From Symsagittifera roscoffensis (taxonomy: Eukaryota > Xenacoelomorpha > Acoela > Convolutidae), in NCBI RefSeq assembly GCF_963678635.1, contig NC_087066.1:63618282-63682281 (forward strand): a stretch of 64,000 nt of DNA, in the 5' to 3' direction. Positions 1-11,653 of this stretch are shown here, one piece after another (the stretch's first letter is position 1; each line of letters begins with the position of its first letter). The notes under the pieces are model-generated. The model saw only the letters and a program-made list of their open reading frames with translations. It made no database searches and had not been told where the DNA came from. A program made the translations under genes and the position numbers.

Positions 1-976
1 TAAAGTACAAACAATGGTCTTGATAAAAATTTCAGAAGTGCAATCATTGTGATTAGCTAAACAACCGTTGCAAATTTTGTTTCTGAGGAAATTAACTTTT
101 GTTCTCGGTCGTTTTTTCTTCTGCCGAATATCGACTGTTTAAGTAGAAATTTACGGCTTATTTATTCCGTGCAGAAGATTTCAGTGCTGAGCCGGATCCG
201 TATGCGCGTGATTATGTTAAACGCAGACACAGCAGTTTTAGATTCAAATGGTTTGGACCATGCGTCAAATTTTGCGTAGAGAAATTTTCGAGCGTTCAAA
301 GACAGCCACATAAAAATTTATGATTTGTCATGAATTTTAAATGCTTTTAACGAAGCTTTTGAAAAGACATTTCTCTTTGTAATTATTTCCGTTCTAATCT
401 GTGAACAAAATGTTAACTAATTAACTCATGTTTTGAGCTTCAATTTCAGTCAAATATTATGTCACTGTTGTTCAAGAAGTTCATAGAATCCGTTCTTTTT
501 CCGTTGAAATCCTTGGCATGAATGAAAGCTGATTGGTTCCGACCACAAAGTGGCAAGGATTTTAATAATCGGTGTGATTTTTCTCGCTCAGTCAATATCA
601 TAGTTACACAGCAAAAGAGATCGAATGACGTTTCATGTCAAAGATTTTTTTAAGTCTGATATTTGAAATCATTTTGTATTTGCGTGTAGGGAAAGGAAAT
701 TGTCAAAACAGCTTCAAATTTTTACTTTTTTCAAAATTTATTTATGGAAACTATCGGATTATTTTGTTTACCGAGAATTACCTCAGCCAGTTAGAAGCAG
801 TCGTATTGTTGAGGGATCCGCACTGATGCAACCAGCCTTGATTTACATCTTGCGAAAAAGTAGACGCAACATGTGTGCTCGGCGTGGTTTTTTTCTGACA
901 ATTTTCTATTTTTTGACACTATACCCTTTAACAGACTTTGTTTTGACTAGTTCGTGAGTAAGTAATTGTGAATTGC
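1..976. other. AT-rich sequence without a confident gene
   Basis: I see no coding region that can be supported here. Short open frames lack family similarity. The only suggestive piece is a possible signal-peptide exon at 871-953, listed separately. Confidence 0.5.
871..953 (+). CDS. Possible first exon with signal peptide (tentative)
   Basis: An ATG at 871 opens a short frame with basic residues (MCARRG) followed by a hydrophobic run (FFLTIFYFLTLYPL). It ends at a good splice donor (TTC|GTGAGT at 954). This is what a signal-peptide exon looks like, and the secreted-type host gene downstream still lacks its start. However, the exon would end in phase 2, whereas the first supported downstream exon (10572) starts in phase 0. 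At least one unseen exon or a different acceptor would therefore be needed. It may be chance. Confidence 0.2.
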
Positions 977-1353
977 TGGAACCAGATCTAAACTAGTATT
1001 TATCATTGGTTATTATTATGATATTTTATCTCTATAAAATATTAAATACTAACCAATCATACTCCATCAAACTAACAATCTATTTATTTGTAAAGTGTTG
1101 AAACTACTTGTAGTTTCAACACCAGAACAATTTGAATTAAACTTAGAAAACAGTTGTTCTCATTCTGGAGCTAACTCGCGTAAACCGGCGTACACTAGAT
1201 CTATTGAGACTAGGAGATATAAGAGTAAGATTAAGATCGGTATTAGACTAAGAAGTTGCACGAATCTATCCGACCGAAAATAAGATAGCGTGACGAGCAG
1301 ACGGTGTACCCTATCTGAAATTACTCTGAGTACAGTACAAGATACATCACTCA
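977..1353. repeat. Left direct terminal repeat (LTR-like)
   Basis: About 377 bases, TG...CA. It matches 2194-2568 over its full length with a few substitutions and small indels. Confidence 0.75.
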
Positions 1354-2193
1354 TCTTGTGCGACCAGTGAGAAAAAGACATAACCAAGAAAACAAAAGAA
1401 AACACTAATGATAAAAAATAGCATGAAAAGTTGAACTAAAACAGGACCCTCCAAAAAGAGAGCACGTAATTATACCCTCATTTCTGGCCTAACCCACCAG
1501 AAGAGGGCGTCCTGAGCAGGCTCTATAGCCGGCCTCACCCACCGTGCTACATCCGCGCTTTGTGACACCCACGACACTATTTTTGACGGGAGTTACTCAA
1601 GTGTGAGTAGCTCTTAAAAATAACCGAACTAAATAATAACGCTTTTGCGATAAAAACTAATACAAGATCATGACTAAAAAACAAGATTAACAAAGATTTA
1701 TATATGTAAATAATACAATGCAATATATAGATAATATACAGCCCAAAGACGAGCAGCAAGGAACTTGACAACCCAATCACACTCCAACTACGGAATGGCA
1801 AAAACCCACCTGACATGCTGCCTACAATCACTACACTCAATGGATTTGAAGTACGACTTGGCATCGCAGCAAAGGAAATCCATTGCAAACAGAACAATGG
1901 CCATCTCGATGTTCAAATATACGTGTAGATCCAAGTCACCAGGCAATGCCTCCAAAGACGAACTACATGCCGTTCCCAAACGAGGAGAATAACAATGTTC
2001 CTATCTACCAGATCAACACTCATCACAACTGATCAGGATCATGATACGATCTCCCGAAACGATCGTGATGACAACTCTTCTTCCAAACCAGAAAAAAGAA
2101 TATGCTCGCAACCTCTAAAGAAAAACACCACCATCCATCCTTCACTACAATAAAGAACATTGGAAAACTAAAACTCTCTAAACCCCGGATGGG

Positions 2194-2568
2194 TGGAACG
2201 AGATCTAAACTAGTTTTTATCATTGGTTTTTATTATGATATTTTATCTCTATAAAATATTAAATACTAACCAATCATACTCCATCAAACTAACAACCTAT
2301 TTATTTGTAAAGTGTTGAAACTACTTGTAGTTTCAACGCCAGGACAATTTGAATTAAACTTAGAATACAGTTGTTCTCATTCTGGAACTAACTCGCATAA
2401 ACCGGTGTGCACTAGATCTATTGAGACTAGGAGATATAAGAGTAAGATTAAGATTGGTATTAGACTAAGAAGTTGCATCTATCCGGCCGAAAATAAGATA
2501 GCGTGACGAGCAGACGGTGTACCCTATCTGAAATTACTCTATGAGTACAGTACAAGATACATAACTCA
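2194..2568. repeat. Right direct terminal repeat (LTR-like)
   Basis: About 375 bases, TG...CA, partner of 977-1353. It is followed by TTGC, which also precedes the left repeat. Confidence 0.75.
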
Positions 2569-2572
2569 TTGC

Positions 2573-4317
2573 GTAATTGTAGTTTAATTTATCTGTTGTG
2601 TTTTTCTTATTTTGGATAAAGGTCGTATTTAGACTGAAACATAAGTTTTCGATTCAAATTTTAGTTCAGAATCAATTCTCTAGCGGTTCTCAATTAAAGC
2701 TATTTTGACGGAAAACAATTCAGAACTCAGGACTTTTACTTCAAAGAGCGGCATTTAAACTTTTCAAGCTCTAATGTTGTACCAACAATTCTAATCACCT
2801 GATTTTGGCATAAAATACATCAAGTTGATTTATTTCTTTCTCTAGACTATTGTTTATTTTCCTGTCTGTCTATTAAATGCGTTCCGCAAATGCACGTTCT
2901 AACACCTGGTTTGAATAACGTCTGATTTTGTTCACTGAAGACATTGTAAAGCTTAGTCATGGTAAGGCGGCTGGCTTAGTTTTAACGCAATGCTTTTTCT
3001 GGCGGTACAAAACTTGTTTCGTTTCGTTTCGTTTATTTATCAATTTTCCACCTTTGATTACATCTTTAAGGAGATAATTTTTCCGGCGTTTTCATGCCAT
3101 ACACTTTTTGCCGCTTATTTTCTTAGTTCCTTTTTCTATGTTCATAAAGCTTAAGCTAGCGGCACTATCAAGTATGAACTATTTTAATACCTTTTTCTCC
3201 TATTTTAAAATATCTGTCTCTTGAAACTGGAGTTTAGTTTCGTTGGTTGCCAGTTGATTCAATCCGCGTTTGTTAATTGGCGACATTAAAATTCTTGGAA
3301 GTTTTTTTTTCGACTTCATTTCGATGTCTTTATCATTACTGCCTGTCATGATGTCAATGATGATGATGTAACCTTGTGATGATGTAACCCTTGTGATGAT
3401 GTAACACTTGCCATGCAAGCCAGACACTTCTCCAACTTGTATGAAAAGCTCGCCCAATATTTTTTCATGGTAAGACATCCTCTCATAACAGTAGTTAAAG
3501 TGTGTATTTCTTCGCGTTCAGACAGTTCGGTCACAGACAATTCAGCGAGGTTCAAGTTCGCTTTGAGGCTTCACTAAATTGCTCAGGAATAACTCGTTTC
3601 TTGTACAAAAAACTATAAGGCGGTGATCAGAAAATGCCACGTGTTTCCATAGTAACTCATTTTCTTCTTGATTAGTTAGTTATACCTAAATAATGTGTTT
3701 TTATATTATGTTTCCTGGCTGTTATTTGTTGGTATAAAATAAACTCATAATGGTAATCTCTGAGTATATTAAATGTCTATTTTTTTAATAACTTTTTTTT
3801 AAATCTTCCGTCTTATTATCTAGCATTTAATGAGTTTTTTCTAACAGTCTGAAAACAAAATTGATAGATTTTTCATGTGTTACCATCTTTTCAAGTTTTA
3901 ATTGGTTTAGATATCGGTAATTTGGCAAATTTGCTTTGATTAAATGCAGATCAAAAAATCGCGTCCGTGGGCGCAAAATTTATTATTTCGTATTTGTAAT
4001 TGCGTGTGGGAGAAGATAATCAAAACTATTCTGAAAAAGGCTTCTTTTAAAAAAATTGTTTGTGTTATTTTTTTTTCATTTATCAGTTAGAAATCAGATA
4101 CGGGCTGTTTTATTACCAATTTGAAATAGCAAGCTTGTCCATAAGATCGGTAAAGCCAAAAACTTCTCATCGACTTGAAGTAGTTTTTTTTAACATAGTC
4201 GTCTATAATATCATGTAGATCTTAAAATGTTTGAACCCTGTGTAAGAGTCGATCAAGGCAGTGAAGACTCTTATTTAGGTCGTGATGATTTTTTGTAATT
4301 TTTTAAAGGAAGAGTTT
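2573..4317. other. Non-coding stretch with simple repeats
   Basis: No gene is supported. It holds a short (GTTTC)n run near 3016-3040 and a three-copy minisatellite near 3358-3410. Confidence 0.5.
3358..3410. repeat. Minisatellite, three copies
   Basis: The motif TGTGATGATGTAACCCT is repeated about three times with small changes. Confidence 0.7.
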
Positions 4318-4440
4318 TGAAATTTGTTCACGCTCAAATTTGGTTTTTTGTGGTTTGACTTTGATTCCTTTTGGGCTGAACTCCAAAAGAAAGCAAAAGT
4401 CAAACCACGAAAAATCAAATTTGAGCGTAAACAAATTTCA
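4318..4440. repeat. Long imperfect hairpin (inverted repeat)
   Basis: The left arm (4318-4374) and right arm (4383-4440) are near-perfect reverse complements separated by a loop of about 8 bases. The arms share, for example, GAAATTTGTT...CGCTCAAATTTG and its complement. This may be a foldback MITE or a structured RNA source. No coding content is seen. Confidence 0.75.
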
Positions 4441-7400
4441 TTTTTTTTAAAGCAACTCAACTATCGAAAAGCAGAAGAATAAAGGCCACAAAAAAGTGAT
4501 CTTCTGGCTCCGAAAGTGGATTTTAATTTTTAAATTTCCCAGTGGAATCAACAAATTACCTATTACTCCATTGCTCAAATTGAGTTAATTTTAAAGTGTC
4601 AATCATTAATTGCTCTTGAATTTCATTGAGCTGTAAAGCCATATATTTTTGTTCCGACTTTCGTAACGAAAGTAACGGAATATTTTTGCTCGGGGAGGTT
4701 TTTTTTTTCTTTAGACAAATTTCGAATTTTTAACTAGCCATTTTTGGCGGAGTTTTTTTAAAATATCATTCGAAAGCTATTGTTGTCTTGAGCGTAAGTT
4801 TGAAAAGATATTTTACCTGTAATCTTTTTTCGTAAAGTTATGAGGGTTTAAAGATTGCCGTTTTAGCCAATTTGGGACAATTAAAGCGCGATTTATTTCG
4901 GGCTATTAACGCGTAAGCGGAGATTTAATCCGTCCTAGAAATCCTTCCAAATGGTTCAAGAAGCTTAAATGTCATAATTGATTTGTTAATAGGAGCAAAA
5001 TTTATCTTTTTCTACTCAATATGGCGTGTGGGGGGATGTTTTTACAAAAATTCTCAATTTAAAAAAAAATTAATTTAATTTTGTTAAACTTAAATTTTTC
5101 ATGTTAATTTGCTCCATTTACCCATAACTATAATCCGATAGTTTTGTTGTGCGACTTTTTTCTGTTTCATTGCCTCCATTGACACTTTTCCAACTGTTTG
5201 CAAGCTATGTTGAGCTTTTTCATTTCTGAAAGCGTAACAAACAAACAAACAGTAAGTCTCGAGGATCAGAAATTTTTCCGCCACATTTAAACAGACAACA
5301 AAGGGCGACTAGTTGTTATCATTTTTAACCGGGGAGCTCAAATGAAAGAAAATCGGTGAGTCTCGCCAAATGCAACGGATCGATATTCGGCGTTAATAGT
5401 TTTGGAATGACATGATCAGGCAAATAATTATTCAGTTTTTAAACTGCTCTCTTGATTTGATTTTAATCAAAAATTAATTACTTTTTAATACTGATTCTTC
5501 TTTGAAGAGCCCATCGCTTTTTAAATTAGCATGGTTGATTGAAAAATTAAATGGCACTTGGTTTAATTCTCATTTGAATCGAGGTTTTTCTCGACGGTCA
5601 TTTCGAGTGTTCTTTTTTAAAATAATGATGTAATACTGCGGCAATATTTAAATCGGAAAATGGTTTTCGCTTAAAAATAAGTGGCTAATTTTTGCCAAGT
5701 TTTCAATTAGATAACAATGTTAATCACACGCGGTTAATCAAATAAGCAAAGTGGTGCAATGAATTAAATTAAGCTATTATGTTTTTTTTTTCAAAATAAA
5801 ATTTTGATATTTTCATGAAATCTTCATCTGATTCGTTTATTGAGTAAAGTAACCAAAGGATGTTTGTAATTTTTCAAACAATTTCAGTTTTTTTCTCAAA
5901 CGAGTCCACATAGTCAGTTCTTATGTGGAAATACAGATTTGATATAATCAATTCTACAAAGCTGCAATGTTCCTCGTATCTCTCATATCATTGCTTGATC
6001 TGATTAACTGCCTCGCATCTATAATTTTTGAGGGGTAGAAGAATCATTTTTTCTCGGCACTCTTTGGAAGAATTATACCAAAAAGGAGAAGCGGTTTTTG
6101 CCCTACCGCTTTTCTTTCATCCACCTAAAAACTAAAGATCATTTAGAAAATTTTTATCGTTGGTCGATCAAAAAGAATGAAAACCGTAAAGTGGAAACGG
6201 ATTCGTGTGCCTCTATTGGTTACTTTAACTTTCAAGGCCTGGACATTTTTTGATAGTGGGGTACAATATTATGATAAGCCATGCTGCTGACGATACTGTC
6301 CTTAAATTTTACGTCTGGCTACTTTGCAATTGTTCTTCTTACTCGCATCATTTATTTTAATTGCAACTTTTTTTGCTTCATTGAAGCACTATTGGCAACA
6401 GAAAATTTAAAAATAGATTGAAATGAAGGCGGTGCTCGGATTTAAAAAGAAAGTTTCAAAAATGGCCATCAGATTGTTGAGAAACGGAAACTTAAATTTT
6501 GCGAGTATAAACTCGTGTACGATTAGGTTTCTAGCCCCTATTGATCAGCCCAATTTTAAATTGCATTTTGCATATTTGCAGCTTCAATCAACCATCGGAA
6601 AAAATTCTTAAAAAATGACTGTACTATTCGCCAATTAACTGAGCAAAATCTACGCTAATCTTAGTCATCTATAATTGACTTAAGCACGCTTTTTCACATA
6701 TTTCTTTTGAATAAGTGGTCCAACCGCTTCAGTAAATTTTTAATACGTTGGCCAGTTCTTCATTTTGATGACCAAGTTTGGCTCGTGTTGCCATGTTGCC
6801 TTTTATAGAGTGAATTTTGAGACCGATAAACACATACCAATACAAAATTTTATGTTCGAATGTTTTGGAGTTAAAAATGAAAACAGGTCGAATCGGTTGA
6901 TCGGAAAATAACAAAAAAAGTAATGAAGAACTTTGAGTCATCTGTATAAATAGTTCCAATATCATGTCCTAGTTGGTTATGTCTTACCAAAATGTCCTAG
7001 TTTATCCATTAATTTAATTAACTGTTTTTTTTCCTAGTGTTACTTCTTGCTTTATTTCCGACTGGACCGCTTATTGAGATGAGGCTGACAATACTAGTCT
7101 GGATAACGGTAAGAGGTTATCATTGTTTTGGGCGTTGAAAGAATATTTTTTAGCCAAAAGCTGTAAATTTTTTGCCATTAATGCTTCCCCTGCTTAACGA
7201 GAGAAACAGAAAAACGTGACTAAATTGAAAGGGGGAGATGTTTTTTTTCTCTGTGATTTTTTATTTCCCTCAAAAAACGGCAAGTTTTGATGGTTTCTAT
7301 CTAAATAGCCGAATAAAAGTTTGCAGCCAACATTTTTTATTACAATACGATTATTGCTGATTAGGCGCTTAGCTTGTTTATGGACATATATATTTTTTCA

Positions 7401-7643
7401 TCAAACGCAGCCGTGCCCAAAACTTGATCATTACAATTCTACAAAATACCCTAGGATTTAAGAGCACAATAGATATGCTTCATTCGGAAATAAGATCCAA
7501 GTTGTATGAGCTTTTTGTTTTTTCATATCTTGAAATAATGACAGCTTTTTATTGTTCCGACCTTCGAAGAAAAAGACGGAATATTTGTGTTCGAGTTTTT
7601 AAAGACCAGTTTCGTCTTTTTATTTAACCGCTTTTAAAGAAAT
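4441..7643. other. AT-rich non-coding stretch with dispersed repeat pieces
   Basis: No gene is supported. A block near 4590-4670 (AAGTGTCAATCATTAATT and what follows) resembles a block near 23185-23250, indicating an old dispersed repeat. Confidence 0.45.
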
Positions 7644-7941
7644 CAGGGGTGGATTTAGGGAGGGCGGACGCATCCCCCTCAGGTATTCGCCCTCTAAACC
7701 AACCAAAGGGTCCACTTTTGTTATTATTTTATGACATCCAATTTAGGCCGACCAATCCTAAATTTTTTCTAAATGCGGATTTTTTTTACCTGATTTTTCA
7801 AAAATTTGCCTGCTGCACAGCATTTTTGGTCAAAATAAGGTCTTTTAAGTGTTCTGGGAGTGCTCGGAAAATCATTTTGTCGCCCTTAAAAGAAAGTCGA
7901 CGAAATTTTCAAAATCCGCGAAAATCCTAGATCCGCCCCTG
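7644..7941. mobile_element. MITE-like element, copy 1
   Basis: About 298 bases bounded by inverted ends CAGGGGTGGATTTAGG and CCTAGATCCGCCCCTG. Ends of the form CAGGGGCGGAT are typical of hAT-type non-autonomous elements. Its left part is the reverse complement of the right part of the copy at 37478-37669 (GGCGGACGC, CCCCTCAGG and CAAAGGGTCC blocks). I could not establish a clean 8-base target duplication. It has no coding capacity. Confidence 0.6.
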
Positions 7942-8486
7942 GAAAAAAATCTTTGTTTTAATATTATTAGCTAAGCGCCGACTTTGAATGATATTGATCT
8001 CTTGAGCTGAAATATACAAATTTAGATACTTGCTTCATTTTTTCGCGAGGTTATGGGAGTTTGGACCTTTTAAACGGCAGTCGAAACATTCAGCACTTCG
8101 CGCTGATACCAAAAACCTTGTATTATTTCGTATAATTTGTAAAGATTTAAAATAAGTTTTGTTAGAATTAGGCCAACCGCTTCTATGTTTCAAACACTTT
8201 TATAGCTGGTACACTACAACCCAGTGCATTACTGTTATCATTATCTGCAAAGAGTAACAGTTGACACAGTTACTATTCACTCAGTGGTTGGTCTTAACAA
8301 TAAATTCACTCAGAATAAATCAATTTTACGTATATATCATGTGAAAAAAGGATGAAGGTTTTTGACGAGCGCACTCATCATTTTACAAAAATTGCAAGTC
8401 AAGGTAAATCAAATTTTCGCAAAATTGATTGTTATAAATAATATCTGAAGTTCAAAGTAATTTACTATAAATTAACAAAAAGAAGC
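7942..8486. other. Non-coding stretch
   Basis: I see no feature here beyond AT-rich sequence. Confidence 0.4.
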
Positions 8487-8580
8487 TGTGGTTATGTCTC
8501 CGCCTCTCAATCTAAAGGTCGGATGTTCGAGGACCGCATGATCCGTGCTCGTTGCTTGAGGGTGAGGCAGCATTACCATT
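8487..8580 (+). repeat. tRNA-derived SINE-like repeat, copy A
   Basis: It is similar over about 90 bases to 28840-28934. Shared blocks are TCTCCGC-TCTCAAT, AGGTCG, TGTTCGAGG (RNA polymerase III B-box-like), TGATC-GTGCT and AGGCAGCA. A tRNA-like head is suggested by the B-box-like stretch. I do not see a full cloverleaf, so this is not called a tRNA gene. Confidence 0.45.
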
Positions 8581-10571
8581 TATTAAAAATTCTCTCAAAA
8601 TCTGTTTTGAAGCTTTTTTTAAAATAAATTGGGATTACAAATAAGATTCTTGGTTCTCCATATGAATATTACAAATCAATTATATGATTTCTATAAAAGA
8701 GTATTCTGACTTTGAAAACCATTTTAGAAAATCTCTTGAAACTTTTCAAGTCCAAAATCAAAGTTCGTTGAAGGTCAATTGTTATCAAAAATGATTACAA
8801 GATATGCAACCATATTTCCGCGTTTGTTCGATCCTAGCAAAAAGGATCAATGAATTTTCATGATAACCAGCGACAAGCAAGGGTATTGCAACAGGGTACT
8901 ATACTTTTTTCTTGTAATTTACTTAGTTCTTACATGGATTTTGCAATGTAAATGTCTCATTCAACTTTATCAACTCCGATGTTAACCAGATTTTTTAATA
9001 TACCAAATCCGATATCAGTATATCAGTTTTTTATTTTTCGTTTTCATTTTCTGATTTTTTTTTCTTTATTCGGCTTAAAAAGTTTCGGCTTATAATATAT
9101 CGGCTTAGAGGCCTTCTTTTTTAAGTTTTTCTAATAAACACTTTTTTTTTCGGCGCAACGTGTTTCTGCTCAAGAATTGTCGGTTTTTTTTCCGCTTTAA
9201 AAGAGTGATTTTTGATGCTTATATAACATTTGATTGTCGTATCTCCTGGCATATTTTTTCGAAAGGAGTTTTTTTGAAGATAAAATCAAAGCAAATGTAA
9301 GAAAAGTTTTGGTAGCTCAACTTCTTCGGTATTTTTTTCTAAGGCTTTCATCTCTATTTTTGTGGATTAATTTGGCCTGCTATGCGCGGGATTCTGTAAA
9401 ACTTCTAAAGGTGTAAATTTCCGTTGATAAAATTTCGAAAGACGCAGGTAATTAGGTTCCAATATTTCGGATTTTTCTTAGCAAATTTTATAACAAAGGC
9501 CAAAGGCGAGAAATTTCTTTTTGAAGTTTTTCTTTCAATTTGTCGTGTCGGTTCATTTGCAAGTTGTGAGAATAGTTCATTTTTTTGTCGCAATAGCGCG
9601 ACGTTGTGCATGGCTTTCGTATGAAAGTTCTGCTTTCAAAGTTCTGCTTTCAGTTAAGAAGTCTGAAAACGGACCTGAAGGTCTCATGACTATCTCTCAG
9701 GCTAATGTTTGTATAATGGTTTTAAATGCGGTTTTATAACAAGCACTACTGAAACACTGGCCTGAAAATAATTTATTATATTATTATTCAAATACTTTTG
9801 GTAAATCGTTGACATGCAGAAAAAAGAACCAAGAACGGATGCATCCCAGAGACCCACGATGGGCACCGTTTTCAAATGTCCACTTTTTGTTTTGTACAAT
9901 TTGTTGCCATCAGTTTTTGGAGTACCATTTTTAGATCAATTTTCAGAGCAATTTACCTCGAATTCTACGTCTCTTTTATTTGGTCAAGAGAAAATGATAA
10001 TTCATCGTGTTAAACGTTTTTTTTATAAATAAAATAATACTTGTTTATACGGATCTTTCATAAATTCAATATATAATGAGTTAGCTTGTGAACAGATAAT
10101 TATGGCTAGAATCCAAACTGCTCAGGAAAAACTATTTCATGTTTTGTTATGAAAGAAAAATAGTCTAGAAATAATTTAAACATTTTGGTAATGTCGCATT
10201 TTGAATGGCTGCACTGACATCTTTTGGAACAATCTTATAAAAATCAAATTTATCAACAGTCCAGGAATTGTCAATTTTAATTTAGATAGTGAAAAGTTTA
10301 TACTTAGACTTTTAAATTTCTGTTGCGTTTAAACCAACTTTTTTCAGTCTTTTTTAAAAATGCTTTTAAAATGCCTAAAAAGAGTTTTTTCTTGAGAGCT
10401 CACGAAATAAAACCAACCGTTTTCTATCTGTTCAGTGAGCTTTTTTCTGTTCAGTGAGGTCTATGGCAAACAAACGAGATTTGTTTTTGTTTGTGGTCGT
10501 CATTTTGTAGAAAACTCCTTTGGATAATCGCGATGCTTTTTAAAATGGCTCTTGATTATGTGTTGTTTCAG
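8581..10571. other. Non-coding stretch with dispersed repeats
   Basis: No gene is supported. A short block near 8876-8910 (AAGCAAGGGTATTGCAA followed by GGGTACTA) recurs near 12209-12240. Confidence 0.45.
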
Positions 10572-10673
10572 TGTATGCTGTGGGTGGGGTCGAGTCAGAC
10601 TCAGAGCAGACTGTACGACATCTGCAAAGTGCCAGAGATAACAGAGAGCGGCACTCTTCTCACTCCAAATAGA
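10572..10673 (+). CDS. Host CUB/FN2/PAN/FN3 receptor, exon 1 of those found
   Basis: This 34-codon exon follows acceptor TTGTTTCAG and ends before donor GTGACA. It encodes the beginning of a CUB domain: a Cys (YDICKVPEI) followed by SGTLLTPNR, matching the family pattern C..(G)-x-L-x-S-P-N. It joins in phase 0 to the exon at 11226, continuing as GYPLSLTC, the expected CUB continuation. There is no signal peptide in it, so at least one 5' exon is missing. An alternative donor at 10681 exists but would break the frame with the next exon. Confidence 0.6.
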
Positions 10674-11225
10674 GTGACAGGTCAACAGGCAAGAAGAACC
10701 AGAAGCATTTTTGATGGGCATTTGGAACCGAGAGAATGAAAGAAATAGTTTACCATCTACTTTTAAATGCCATTAATATCTAATAAAATAAGTGGTTAAT
10801 TTTTAGATTTGGGCTCATAATTAAAGGAGCTCTATTTCAACCTTAAATAAAATACCTCTGGCTGTTAGACAATAAAAGAAAAAAAAGTAAAATTATTTTA
10901 AAAAAAACTAATTTACTCCACAGTTATTGTGTGCTTTACAGTAGGGACTTGCATATCCCTAGAAACTGCTCACAAAGGCATATTTTATCTTTCATTTTTA
11001 TGGTACTGATTTTTTTTTATCAAATGGGATTTTTCTGGGGTTTCCGGTTTTTGCTAAATTGAACGAAACTAAACAAAAACCTGCTTTTGATTTCGAATGT
11101 TTTTCATTAAACTGATGACAGAAAAAAAACTTTTTAGTTCTTATGTTTTCAATACTGATTTCATTCATTAAGCCTATTTTAACTTTGTTTGATATATCTA
11201 AAATGCTCATCAATGTGGGGGATAG

Positions 11226-11374
11226 GGGTATCCACTTAGTCTGACTTGCGAATCGACCATCATCAATCCCGGTGGAGGAGGATCAGTCCGCTTCTACTTC
11301 AACTTGTTCGACTTAGAGTACAAAAACTCGAAAGATCGCTGTCAATACGACTACCTGAAGATCAACGGCCAAAG
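11226..11374 (+). CDS. Host receptor, CUB-domain exon
   Basis: Bounded by ATAG|GGG and AAAG|GTACGA. The translation contains TCESTIINPGGGGSVRF, then FDLEYKNSKDRCQYDYLKI, the core of a CUB domain: Gly-rich turn, hydrophobic strands, the FxLE motif and CxYDYLxI. It ends in phase 2 and is completed by the next exon to give GQRYCAG, the conserved YCG-like position of CUB domains. CUB domains bind proteins or carbohydrates outside the cell. Confidence 0.75.
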
Positions 11375-11562
11375 GTACGAAAAAAAACAGGCAGGTGAAA
11401 AGAGGATTGTTGCGTCAGTATTCACACTCAAGTCTGAGTTTATGAAAACCTGATTTGAAAAAATTTAGTTATCTTTTAGAAATTGAAACAAATCTTGTTG
11501 CTTTAAAAAACAGAAGACAACTAAAGATGATTACTATGATAACTAGCTTTGTTTACCTGCAG

Positions 11563-11653
11563 ATACTGTGCCGGTCTGAGCAACTTCGAACTGTGCCTGA
11601 ATGAAGCTGAAATTGAGCTGCAATTCATATCTGATGACTGGGAAGGAACTCAG
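11563..11653 (+). CDS. Host receptor, CUB-domain exon (C-terminal half)
   Basis: Acceptor CTGCAG and donor CAG|GTGAAA. It encodes YCAGLSNFELC followed by IELQFISDDWEGTQ, matching the CUB pattern YC-G...(L/I)xFxSD...G. It ends in phase 0. Confidence 0.75.

Larger units (their letters stand above)
977..2568. mobile_element. Small non-autonomous LTR-type (TRIM-like) element
   Basis: Two long direct repeats (977-1353 and 2194-2568, about 95% alike by eye) flank an internal region of about 840 bases. Each repeat starts with TGGAAC and ends with CA, as LTRs do, and contains a TATAAA-like stretch. The four bases TTGC occur immediately outside both ends (973-976 and 2569-2572). If the terminal A is shared, the duplication is the five bases ATTGC. 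This is the signature of an integrase-mediated insertion. The internal region has no open frame that I recognise as gag or pol, so the element would depend on another element for movement. Orientation was not determined. Confidence 0.75.
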
